Assembly: GCA_015680685.1 (NCBI GenBank)
Contig: MNCI01022121.1
Location: forward strand, 28,339 to 92,338
Length of the DNA: 64,000 nucleotides
Direction of reading: 5' to 3'
DNA from: Gnetum montanum
Taxonomy: Eukaryota; Streptophyta; Gnetopsida; Gnetales; Gnetaceae
In this document: positions 45,450 through 54,334 of the stretch, one piece after another
How positions within the stretch are numbered: the first letter of the stretch is position 1
Layout: each line of letters begins with the position of its first letter
Notes under the pieces: model-generated
Seen by the model: only the letters and a program-made list of their open reading frames with translations
The model's database searches: none
What the model was told of the DNA's origin: nothing
Translations under genes and position numbers: made by a program

Positions 45450-46353
45450 AGCCATTCTTCCTTGAGAAATTCATCTCTTGGGGCGAATGGAAAAGGAAAA
45501 GGGTGACAAGTAGCCAGATCGTAGGTAGGATTTCCTCAACATTTTTACACAAGTCAAACAATCTTTGAAACAAAAAAATACAAAGTTGAGCCTCTATGAC
45601 TTACTGATGACATCACAGAAACATCGTGAAGCCATGATTCACATGCTAACGTCCATACCTATGGAAGAGAGCGTTCCAACGGATGAAGAAGCAATTCATT
45701 CCATCATGCTTCCTCTTGCCACTAAAAAACGTCAGCCTTCCCTATTGATCTTTCATGAAAAATCCATTAAGGATGACCTAGAGAAGGGTCAGGTGACAAT
45801 GGCGTCCATGTTCATCACCATCCGGGTTGGCCAATACCGAATCTGGAGAGTACACGTAGATGATGGGGTAGCCATTAATGTCATCCCATATCTGATAGTT
45901 GATAAGCTGGGCCTGATCGATCAAATTAGTCCCACAATGATGTCATGTTTAAAGTCATTCAATGGGGCACGAGTGCAAGTCAAAGGGATAGTGCACATCA
46001 ACTTCAAGGTAGGGGATCAATTCCCCACAGATGCAGTGTTTATTGTCATCGAGGAGATTCTTGGCTTCAACTTGATCTTAGGGAGGTCTTGGTTTGCTTA
46101 ATTGAGGGTAGTTTCATCACCCATCCATCAGGAGATCCATTTGCCTTATGTAGGAGGGGATGTGATCATCCATGGTGACAAAATGATCCCTCAGGCTATC
46201 AATAACATAGAAATGGAAGAGGGTTTGGAAATTGAAATTCCCGAAGACCAGTCCCCAGTCCCAACACTTGAACAGGCCAAAATAGTGGCTGATGATAGCT
46301 TAATTTGGGCTGAGCTACCATTCCAAGAGGAAGATGGTGGCATGAGGGAATAG
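45450..46353 (+). pseudogene. Tat-lineage protease and flanking region
   Basis: Frame 45565-46101 is open for 178 residues: 'NTKLSLYDLLMTSQKHREAM' in the lead, then 'IWRVHVDDGVAINVIPYLIV' (active site; the usual D-S-G is D-D-G), 'VKGIVHINFKVGDQFPTDAV' and 'GFNLILGRSWFA'. After one TAA it continues to 46353 with 'VVSSPIHQEIHLPYVGGDVI', the normal passage towards RT. But RT starts only about 6 kb further on, after an intervening block. Confidence 0.85.
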
Positions 46354-46534
46354 AGTGATAAACCTCCCTATCCTTACGCATCACCAAATTTAAAAGTAAT
46401 TAAGAAGAAACTACGGAGTTAACAAAGAAACAACGTTGGTGTGACTTGTTACATTAAACCACATTATTTAACTATTATGAAGTTTATGGTCCCTCTTCCA
46501 CCAGCTGTACTCATTACATTTTATGCTTATATTT

Positions 46535-46730
46535 ACGCTTACAAGGCCCAATATGGCCTAAAACTATCAATGACCTGAAACGGCCTAAAACTAGCGAAGG
46601 CCCAAAATGGCCTAAAACTATCAATGGCCCGAAACGGCCTAAAACTAGTGATGGCTCAAAATGGCCTTAAACTAGTTACAGTCCGCTACAGCTTGAAACT
46701 AGCAAATGGGATTTATGCCCTTACGCTTAC
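46535..46730 (+). repeat. 27-bp tandem array, alternating two unit types
   Basis: Units of exactly 27 bp run 'atggcctaaaactatcaatg' then 'acggcctaaaactagcgaag' in alternation (54-bp higher order) for about five to six copies, then become degenerate. Since 27 is divisible by three, one frame reads a nine-residue repeat (NGLKLSMAR type) with a single stop. Coding use is doubtful. The motif TAAAACTAGC recurs in the arrays after integrase at 55620 and 61290. Confidence 0.85.
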
Positions 46731-46849
46731 CTGACCCGAAATGACCTAAAACTAGCCACGGCCCGAAATGCCCTTAAAACTATTAACATCCCGCCATGGA
46801 TTAAAATTGGCAATTTTTATTTACTCTTCACGCTTATGATAACTAGGTC

Positions 46850-47045
46850 TCGACCGAAGTGGCCTTAAACTACTTAGCAGTCTGCAATGACTTTAAACTA
46901 GAAATTTCATTTACGCTTTACACTTAAACTACTTAGCAGCCCGCAATGGCTTTAAATTAGCAATTTCATTTACACTTTACACTTAAACTAGTTACGGCCC
47001 ATTATGGCATAAAACCTATAATTTCATTTACGCTTTACACATATG
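46850..47045 (+). repeat. Roughly 60-bp tandem repeats
   Basis: Three imperfect units contain 'atttcatttacgctttacac' followed by 'ttaaactacttagcagcccg' and 'caatggctttaaactag' (starts near 46903, 46962 and 47020). They follow the 27-bp array and share its 'taaactag' word. Confidence 0.75.
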
Positions 47046-47151
47046 AAAACAAAAAGAGTACTAAACTCAAACAATTCACATTAAGTATGTCAAAGAAAAC
47101 ATTGTCTTTTGCTTCACTTCACTACAATAAAATCGTGGCTAATATAGCCAT

Positions 47152-48307
47152 GCTACATATCTTCTTTGTTGCCACTGTCACCTGTGTCATCCAGCTCCAT
47201 CTCTCCTTGAAGAAAATCATCCTCATAGGGGCCACCCTTTTCATGTGGCATCTCTTCATGAGGGTGGCCCTCTCTGTGAGGTTCTTCGTCATGGGGTTTC
47301 TCGCCATAGAATTGACCATCTTCATTATGCTCTACCTCGTGAAGCTCCTCTTCACGAGGACCATCATCTTCATTACGTTCATCCTCCTGAGGATCCTCCT
47401 TGGGTCATCCCTATGATTAGACATGACATGCATATTAGTATCATCATCAAACCTAGGTATAAGAAAGATACAATAATACTACCATTTACTTGTGACGGTC
47501 TTGCATTAGTAGCAAAAGGGATTTGTTCTACACCAACCCACAGATGTTGCAAGATTTCATCCTTGGTAAGCTTAGACCAAACCCCATCTCCTAGATTAGT
47601 TCTAGCCTTAACCTTCCCCTTCTCCACAGGAGTCCATCAGGATGGTTCAAAGAAGAAGGAAGGAACAGTAGTCTCCCCCCTAGGGAGAGTCATTTCTCTT
47701 TCTGGAGAGGTGCTTACTATCACTTACTCCTGAAACTTTTCATATGCTCTGGAAGCATCGATGATGTCGAGGAATAGCTAAAGGGATTACGCTTCAATAG
47801 CAGAATCCCTGTAATGTTGGCAGTAGGTAGTGCTTTCCTGCTTATATACATGTTTTTGGTCTTTTTGTGTCTGCTTCGATTCTTGGACCCTCACGCTAAA
47901 GTCCTTCCAATCTTGGTTCTTTTGAGCTAGGAGATCCATTTTCATTCGTTGTTCGATCAGCTCATGGCTGGTTTGGACACTGTTCCTTACACCCATCCAA
48001 TAACGAGCATAGTTAAGAATAGTTGTCTACCAATTCCCGTCGTTCGTCCCCTGAGCCTATAGGAATTCTTTCCACGATGTCAAATCCCCAACCTTGTCAA
48101 TTAGAGCCACCTCCTCTTTCTCTGATTTTTGTAGCCTCTTCCAAAGGTCTTCATTAACATTTTTAGATTTTCATAAGGAGCAAGTTGAGCATAAAGCATA
48201 TTTATGCATTTCATCGTAAATGTTGCATGGCATAACAGTCGCTTCCAGGGAGGGTTCAGTGGTGTCTAGGTCAATAGGCTCTGTCGGATCCCATCTGAGG
48301 CAAGCTC
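47152..48307 (-). pseudogene. Antisense gene exons 7 and 8: coiled-coil tendency and acidic C-terminus
   Basis: Exon 7 (48307-47483) joins in frame as 'GACLRWDPTEPIDLDTTEPS' and goes on with 'NEDLWKRLQKSEKEEVALID', 'SHELIEQRMKMDLLAQKNQD' and 'EILQHLWVGVEQIPFATNAR', in one frame with several stops. Exon 8 encodes a repetitive acidic tail ('QEDERNEDDGPREEELHEVE', 'EEMPHEKGGPYEDDFLQGEM') up to TAG complementary to 47152-47154. The exon 7-8 splice leaves the wrong frame as I read it, so a small indel or other splice sites must be assumed. Confidence 0.48.
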
Positions 48308-48392
48308 CTAATAACATAAAAATAGCAGTTACACACAACCAAATAGTGTAATGCCGCAACGTCAATAACTCCATGTAACAACAGTAACGTAC

Positions 48393-48838
48393 CAGCTCCA
48401 AGGTCGACTCGCTCTAAGTGACTAATCATATCATTAATGATGCCCTTCATAAAAGTGAATTTATTAGGAAATTTGCCCCAACGTTGAGTTGGCATTACTG
48501 ACGAGGGTAGGCCTTGATCACCTACTACAAAAAATAAATTAGACATAAAGGCAACTAAGATATCACGATGACTTAAAAAGCAAAACCTCCAGAAGCAGTA
48601 GCATAAATTTTACCATTCAGCAAAAGTCAAACTCACCAAGTGACAAACCACTTACCTTTTCTTGTTCCAGCCAAAAGGACTTCGACATCCTCTACTGCTA
48701 CTTCTTCTTCGTGCATAAGAACCTTTGCACCACCTACTTTATTGACCAAGGACTCATCTTCCAAGACTGGGGCCCCTCCCCTGTGCCGTAAAACTATAGC
48801 CCCTTCATGGATCAACTCCTCCACAACCTTCTCTTTCT
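48393..48838 (-). pseudogene. Antisense gene exons 5 and 6
   Basis: Exon 5 (48838-48656) reads 'KKEKVVEELIHEGAIVLRHR', 'VNKVGGAKVLMHEEEVAVED', without stops. Exon 6 (48521-48393) reads 'GDQGLPSSVMPTQRWGKFPN' and 'GIINDMISHLERVDLGA', without stops. Donors are GTAAGT and GTACGT; acceptors are TTGCAACAG and TTGTAGTAG. All joins are phase 1 and keep the frame, the best evidence that splicing was once real. Confidence 0.55.
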
Positions 48839-48949
48839 CTGTTGCAAAACATGATCAGTCAACATAGGATTTTGCTTATTTTCAACAAACGCTACGCGAT
48901 GCAACAACATCTATACGTCACATAACCATTAACATATTTCTCTACTTAC

Positions 48950-49999
48950 TGACTAGAGGATTATTCCTGTAAAACTTGATCTGCACCTTTTCTCCCTTCA
49001 TACCTGCTAGATCGGTAGGCTCCTCAGCTAAATGAGGCTTCTTCCACTGCACTAATGAATCCACTATTTCAGCTACCAGGTGCTTCCCCCTCGATGCATT
49101 GCTAGTCTAAGAAGGGAGCACCCCATCCACGTTGTCTTGGTCCCATGCTGGAGGTGCTGCTAGGTTTTTAGTCATTACTGAAAATGACTCCCTGATTCCT
49201 TTAAGAGGATCTTGCGACTAGGTGGTGCCGAAAACCTGGGAAATCCATGGTTTGGAAATCTGGTTGCAGTATTGTTGCACCCAGACTCCATCCCTATGGA
49301 CTACCAAAAATTCAGAAAAATTCCAAAACCAAGCTATGAAGAAGGCAAAATGCATGTTGAAATGAGACTCAAGCTTCTTACGAAGCTTGACCATTTCAGC
49401 ACGTAGGCTTTCAGCAAAATAGTTGGCCCAATTGTACCCTGTTCCCTCCTCCATGACCTCTCGCATAACCCGAGCCTGCTCTATGGTGAGGATTCTTCCC
49501 TAGGAGAGTGACTTAGGGAAGGCATGGGCTCAGAAGTGGGGATAAATAGTATTGGCCACCTCCAATTGGATCTTGTTAGTAAGGATTCCCTTCACTTCCT
49601 TCTTAACCCCTAGCCACTTCTCTATCTCCTACTGGTGCTTAAAACTCCTCTTTGACTTGTCTTCTATAGGAAGGCCATCAGAGGGAACACCAAAGAGATT
49701 GGCGAACAACTGAGTGTCAATGTTAAAATTTGCACACACATTATGCAAGTGTATGCAAAGACACTCGGCTTCTTTGCTGAAGGAGTTAACTAAGGTTAAC
49801 ATTTCTCCTGTAGTAACATTGGGGGTTATGGCCAAAAATAGGTCCATCAGTCTAGCTTCCCGAAGGTTATTGGTTAAGACAACCGGGGCCACACTATGGC
49901 TGAGCCAGTGTTGTGTGTCCTTTATATTACCATAACGGAAGAACAGACTGCTTGCCTCATGACCAGAGGCCATAATCATGATCTCCCATGATTCCCTAA
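48950..49999 (-). pseudogene. Antisense gene exon 4, large unrecognised exon
   Basis: One frame runs the whole 1,050 bp with five or six stops. It reads 'VRESWEIMIMASGHEASSLF', 'DLFLAITPNVTTGEMLTLVN', 'ANFNIDTQLFANLFGVPSDG', 'YNWANYFAESLRAEMVKLRK' and 'TNLAGMKGEKVQIKFYRNN'-type text at the end. It is bounded by acceptor '..TTGACAG' and donor GTAAGT. The composition is that of a globular, soluble protein. No family is recognised. Confidence 0.5.
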
Positions 50000-50105
50000 C
50001 TGTCAACGTAAAATAATAGTTAAGACAATATAGCAAAATAAAAATATTTTATACATTGTTTCCAGCCTATAGCATTGTACAATCAACCATCATAACATGA
50101 TTTAC

Positions 50106-50379
50106 CGTGCCCAAATGGCAAAGGAAACGAAGGGATTTTCTCTTGTACATCCACGACAGTGAGAGTAGGGTCTAAAGTCCACTCGCTATCCAGCCACTCG
50201 AGTCTTTTACACTTAGTAAAGAATTCAACATAGCAATTAGGGTAATGTGGGATTTCAAATGCTAGTTTTCCCATGACACCAGCCTATAATTGCTGATGGA
50301 AGTAAATTCCCTTATGGCCCTTTCGGCCATAGACAATGTATCATTATCAACCTAGAGATCATTGTCATTGATGAAGAAT
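50106..50379 (-). pseudogene. Antisense gene exon 3
   Basis: Starts after acceptor '..GGTGTAG' with 'FFINDNDL' in the incoming frame. After a frameshift it reads 'YIVYGRKGHKGIYFHQQL', then 'MGKLAFEIPHYPNCYVEFFT' and 'KIPSFPLPFGH', and ends before donor GTAAAT in phase 1. The family is unknown beyond continuing from the FCP1-like domain. Confidence 0.5.
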
Positions 50380-50465
50380 CTACACCATAGAATATAGGTA
50401 ACTCTTTACACTTGACATAAATTCAGACAATAGTTAAAATTTTATAATTCCATAGAAACACTTAC

Positions 50466-50915
50466 CTGCCTATGTAATACACAATGCCAGGAGGATTCTG
50501 GAAGTAAGTCGTAAGATGATGGGCCACAAATAGAGTGTTGTAGGCGTGATAACAGTTAAACCTAGGCATCTCTTAGATCCAAGACAAACATCTCAAACCC
50601 TTGGTGCTCTATTCACGGTCTAGCACTCGCATAATTTCGATTGCGTCATCTACCAAAAATGCTAAGATGCTTTGCATTGACCCAACCAGTAGCATCTCTA
50701 GAATGATAGTAGCTTTCTTGGCCGGTCGATGCGACTAGATGATTACATTGAAATTACACAGCAAAAATTGCAAGAACTCCCATGCACCTCTTCGGAACCA
50801 AATTGCCTCCTCCTTTACACGAGCATGAGGAGGAGGAACATGGGCCACAAGAATATGTAAGTAGCATAGAACACCCACAATGTTCAAAATGATTAGGACG
50901 GGCTTTAGCATAATC
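50466..50915 (-). pseudogene. Antisense gene exon 2: FCP1/NIF-like phosphatase domain
   Basis: The exon reads 'MLKPVLIILNIVGVLCYLHI', 'IWFRRGAWEFLQFLLCNFNV', 'KKATIILEMLLV' and finally 'YHAYNTLFVAHHLTTYFQNP'. The order matches FCP1/NIF (HAD-type) domains: K-LLVLDLNGVL, RPGxxEFL..L...F.V.IWS, and NTL-VDDSP.K...NPP. The catalytic aspartates are gone: DLNG appears as LNIVG, and the DD of the third motif as AH. Intact members dephosphorylate proteins such as the RNA polymerase II tail; this copy could not. Three in-frame stops. Domain identity rests on two spaced motif blocks, not on a search. Confidence 0.55.
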
Positions 50916-51004
50916 CTTTACAATAAAATGCATCACTATTAGACAAACCATTTAGACATAAAAATTCATCACGCAACACTAGGGTTCTATCGACTCTTAG
51001 AAAA

Positions 51005-51310
51005 TTATATGTTATGCTGGAGATGCATTGTCAAAACCACCCAAACCCTTGCAAAAACTCAAGGTCTGTCCCTAACAACAACAATGAAGGCAACACTACG
51101 TATTATCCTAGCATAACATGCAACCATTATGGGTGAGAAAAATAAAACCCTAATTACGCTACACATGGGTACAATACCTAGAATCTTCTAGTTATACATT
51201 ACATTTGCATAGTATTACCCAACGTTATCCAAACCCTTGTGACAGTGCAAGGTCCGTCTCTAACAGCGATGATAAGGGTAATATAACAAACCACAAACCA
51301 CAATAGCTTA
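51005..51310. repeat. Short internal duplication in the first intron of the antisense gene
   Basis: 'ccaaacccttg..aaggtctgtccctaacaa' near 51041-51080 recurs as 'ccaaacccttg..aaggtccgtctctaacag' near 51228-51265, an offset of about 187 bp. No function is seen. Confidence 0.6.
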
Positions 51311-51421
51311 GCTTGTGCAAGCAAATATCAACACTCGATATAATATACGTATTCAAAATAGATACGATTGTGATGTTGCAACAAAGATAACAATCGTGCA
51401 GGAGGATGAAATGCAAATCAC

Positions 51422-51540
51422 CGGGTGAGTGGAGTAACCTCCCGAGTTTCAAATCTTTCCTGTGAAACCTACTGCAAACTCTCTTGCACTTCATCAATCT
51501 TCACCAATTTGGCATTCTTTCCTCTAATCTTTGGTGTCAT
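51422..51540 (-). pseudogene. Antisense gene exon 1 with start codon
   Basis: ATG complementary to 51538-51540; reads 'MTPKIRGKNAKLVKIDEVQE', one TAG, then 'VSQERFETREVTPLT'. The end '..ACCCG' is followed by donor GTGATT, and the codon is completed as CGG by the first base of exon 2, so the frame is preserved. Confidence 0.5.
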
Positions 51541-51655
51541 AGCTACAAATAAACAACCTTCGCAAAATTGTTTGTTTACACCTTACTTCCGCTTCCTTTT
51601 TGTTATAGCCAAATTCAAATTTGCGATGTCTATGGTCTATTTTGAGGATGAACCA

Positions 51656-51670
51656 CTGATTTATAAATGT
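51656..51670 (-). promoter_or_regulatory. Candidate TATA box of the antisense gene
   Basis: The minus strand has ACATTTATAAATCAG, about 120 bases upstream of the start codon at 51540. Position and sequence fit a plant TATA box. Chance occurrence in AT-rich DNA cannot be excluded. Confidence 0.3.
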
Positions 51671-52109
51671 AGTATTTGAAACTAACTGATGTTATGCCTG
51701 ATCGATGCAGAATTTTCCTGAAATGCTAGTGTGTCAGTGTGACATGAAGCGTGAAGATCGCAACATTAATCTTGTAGATAACATATATACTATGGTCCTA
51801 AATGACCCTAAACTAATGCATAGCTTATCACCTCGTAATCCAGTCGCATTAACTATGGTCTGCATAAAAATTTGAATTCACTGTTTCAACACGCTAGACA
51901 CACCATGTTACATCTTTCATCTTAATTCATAGAAGTCATATGCTAACATCTAGGAAACCTGGCTTGCTATTTTCTCACAAACTGTGCATATTTGTAACGG
52001 TCCGTTAAGACCTCAAACTGGCAACTTCTTTAACATACATATCTAAACACAAAAAAGAGAACAAAACTCTATCGCTTCAACAGATCGACAAAAATAATGT
52101 AAAAACCTC

Positions 52110-52560
52110 TGTTTTGGTGATTTTGCAAGGCAATTTGCAAATGGACGCAGCTTTATTCGCACCCCTAGCCCTAACAGGCCCATATGGGGAAACCATTAGA
52201 CAGCTCAACCATGCATTAATAGGAATTGATGCTTCGCATTTTAATGCAACCATAGCAACATCAAAAATATCCCCAGATTGGCTAGAACATCTAGCCTGAA
52301 CCCTAGACCTGGAGGCTAGTGATGTGACTAAGGACCCTCTCAATGAGGTCCTTGTGGTTACGCACAAAAGAGAAAATAAAAATTTAAGGGTTAGTTCTCT
52401 CCTTGACTAATAGATGGAAAGCGGCATAGTGCAAGTGCTCTAAAATAATGCTGCTATATTCACGTGGTCGTATGAAGACATGTCAGGTTTAGACCCTAGA
52501 TTAATATAGCACAACATAGTTTTAGACCCATGCATCAAAGCAATTAAATAGAAGGCTTGA
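52110..52560 (+). pseudogene. Tat pol segment just before RT
   Basis: One plus frame reads 'LALTGPYGETIRQLNHALIG' and 'DASHFNATIATSKISPDW', then after stops 'DPLNEVLVVTHKRENKNLRV' and 'AAIFTWSYEDMSGLDPRLI', which is the FAWSYxDMPGLDP.LVxHxL block that precedes gypsy RTs. It shows that pol coding resumes here after the antisense block. Confidence 0.7.
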
Positions 52561-52564
52561 AATC

Positions 52565-53122
52565 GTGCTAGCAGTGCGTAATGAAATCACTAAGTTATAT
52601 CAGGCTAGTTTCATCTGCGTGGTCAATTATTCGGACTGGGTGTTGAATATCATAGTTATCTCTAAGAAAACGGGGGAAATACGCATTTGTATAGACTTCC
52701 ACAATTTGAACAAGGTTATGATTAAAGACAACTTCCCATTACCGAGTATCGACCAACTTATTGACACAATAGCTGGCCACGTGCTACTATCCTTTATGGA
52801 TGGTCTTTTAGGTTATAATCAAATTTGTATCAACCTAGAGCATCAACTGACTATGACCTTCATGACCCCCTGGGGAACTTTCTATTATACCATGATGCCT
52901 TTCAGGTTAGAAAATGCTAGAGCAACTTATCAACGCGCTATGACATACATCTTTAGTGATTACCTCTTAGAGAGATTGAACGACTATGTAGATGACATAG
53001 TTGTTAAATCTAAGAAGTTAGAAGATCATTTAGAAGACCTAGAGTTAGTCCTTAAATGATGTCTCAAGCATGACCTACAACTAAACCCAAAGAAATGTGT
53101 ATTCGGAGTCAAAACTGGATGC
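52565..53122 (+). pseudogene. Tat-lineage reverse transcriptase
   Basis: It is open for 164 residues: 'YSDWVLNIIVISKKTGEIRI', 'CIDFHNLNKVMIKDNFPLPS', 'LLSFMDGLLGYNQICINLEH', 'TFMTPWGTFYYTMMPFRLEN' and 'LNDYVDDIVVKSKKLEDHLE'. All RT blocks are present, with catalytic D in FMDG and YVDD (52985-52996). One stop at 53057-53059 separates it from the next part. Compared with the rest of the window this polymerase is well preserved. Confidence 0.9.
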
Positions 53123-53800
53123 ATGTTGGGGTTTGTGGTATCAGAGACTGGCATCCAAGTTGACCCCGACAACCTTAAAGCCATCGTTAATTTGACACGT
53201 CCTAAAAACCTCAAAGAACTACATGGGTTGCAGGGTAGACTGCAATTTATCAGGCATTTCATTTTGAAATTAAAAAAGAAACTATATTCTATGCAACATC
53301 TGCTTAAGAAGGGTGTTAATTTCGAATGGACCGATGATTGCCAACGTGCATTTGACAACTTGAAGAAGGAGTTGCAACACTTACCAATGGTTTTCCCACC
53401 ACAAAGGGATCAACCTTTTTATATTTACCTAGCAAGCTCAGATATGTTTATAGTTATGTTACTATGCCAAAAAGGGAACGATGGGTTAGAAGCCCCTATC
53501 TACTATCTAAGTTATGCTCTATTTGCATACGAAACTAGATACAATAAAGTATAGTGTAACTATTTGGCATTGGTTTTTGCACTCAGAAAATGCAGACACT
53601 GTCTTTTCTACAGCCAGGTCAATATAATTTGCAAAAATAATTTTCTGCGGGCCATCTCAAACAACTTATATGAGAGTAGTAGTATAGCTTATTGGAAAGC
53701 CATTACAGCCGAGTTTGACTTACATTATGTTGGTCAATCGTCCACCAAGGGTCAAGCCATAGCTGACCAGCTTGCAACATCGCCTATTAACGATCAAGTT
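53123..53800 (+). pseudogene. Tat RT connection and RNase H domain
   Basis: Frame 53123-53554 reads 'MLGFVVSETGIQVDPDNLKA' and 'NFEWTDDCQRAFDNLKKELQ'. A TAG follows at 53552-53554, then 'MALVFALRKCRHCLFYSQVN' from 53564 in the same reading. The RNase H core is 'IYYLSYALFAYETRYNKV' and 'ALVFALRKCRHCL' (YS.AL...E.RY...EKE.LA.VFA..K.RHYL). The end is 'GQAIADQLATSPI', the VADxLA element. Confidence 0.87.
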
Positions 53801-54319
53801 ACAGTAGAACCAGAATTTCTTGATGATCATGTACATAGTTTCAGCCCTGTGTCAATAGGCCTTGAAGCCACATTATATTTTGATAGAGATTTGACCACTA
53901 GAGGTGGTAGTGTTACCACCGTCCTTACGCTCTCCCCTGAAGATGTTCATCCATTGGCTTACCGCTTAGCGTTTCCCTGTATGAATAATGTGGCAGAGTA
54001 TGAGGGGCTCCTTAGGGGACTATTAACAACTAGAGAACTTAATGTTCAACATCTAGCAATCCAAGGTGATTCAATGCTCATCATCAATCAAATCAGAGGG
54101 GTCTACACTTGCAGAGCTGTGCATCTACAGCCCTACTGCAATATGGCTAAAGATCTTCTAAAGAAATTCGTGACGATTGACATCCAACACATGCCGCATA
54201 ACGAGAACACAGTTGCCGATGCGCTAGCCACGCTAGCTTTAAACATGTCACCACATATGCTTGCCACCTTTCCTACTATAATGATGGAATGTACAGACCC
54301 TGTCATTCAAGCGATATAA
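53801..54319 (+). pseudogene. Second (archaeal-type) RNase H, hallmark of Tat elements
   Basis: Within an open frame of 251 residues (53564-54319) are 'LEATLYFDRDLTTRGGSVTT', 'YRLAFPCMNNVAEYEGLLRG', 'LAIQGDSMLIINQIRG' and 'HNENTVADALATLAL'. These hold the four acidic residues of aRNH in order (FD, AEYE, GDS, VADALA). The first block's usual FDGA is FDRD. Tat-lineage gypsy elements (Ogre, Grande, RIRE2 relatives) have such a second RNase H between RNase H and integrase, which fixes the lineage. Confidence 0.88.
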
Positions 54320-54334
54320 ATCCCTTCATTAAGC

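Larger units (their letters stand above)
47152..51540 (-). pseudogene. Eight-exon antisense gene inside the Tat element, FCP1/NIF-like domain at the N-terminus
   Basis: Minus-strand exons as I read them: 51540-51422, 50915-50466, 50379-50106, 49999-48950, 48838-48656, 48521-48393, 48307-47483 and about 47415-47152. Introns have GT..AG ends and sizes of about 85-135 bp, except the first (506 bp) and the last. Frame is kept across exons 1-2 and 3-4-5-6-7 (phase-1 joins). Exon 3 needs one frameshift, and the join to exon 8 is unclear. The protein would have about 1,100 residues: basic start ('MTPKIRGKNAKLVKIDEVQE'), FCP1/NIF-like phosphatase domain, an unrecognised middle, coiled-coil tendency in exon 7 and an acidic end. 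Several in-frame stops (mostly TAG/TGA explicable by C-to-T) make it a pseudogene. It lies between protease and RT of the plus-strand Tat element, in the opposite direction. Confidence 0.6.

Noticed and set aside
46535-47045. Possible CRISPR array
   Set aside because: The 27-bp units are contiguous and variable without unique spacers; the context is plant retrotransposon DNA.
47087-47416. Plus-strand hydrophobic ORF with several apparent membrane segments
   Set aside because: It is the complement of the acidic, repetitive last exon of the antisense gene. Complementing Glu/Asp-rich codons gives Leu/Phe/Ile-rich text, so the membrane look is an artefact.
52077-52367. Minus-strand ORF of 96 residues just upstream of the antisense gene
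   Set aside because: It is complementary to the pol segment before RT, whose plus-strand frame leads into the conserved WSYxDMxGLDP block.
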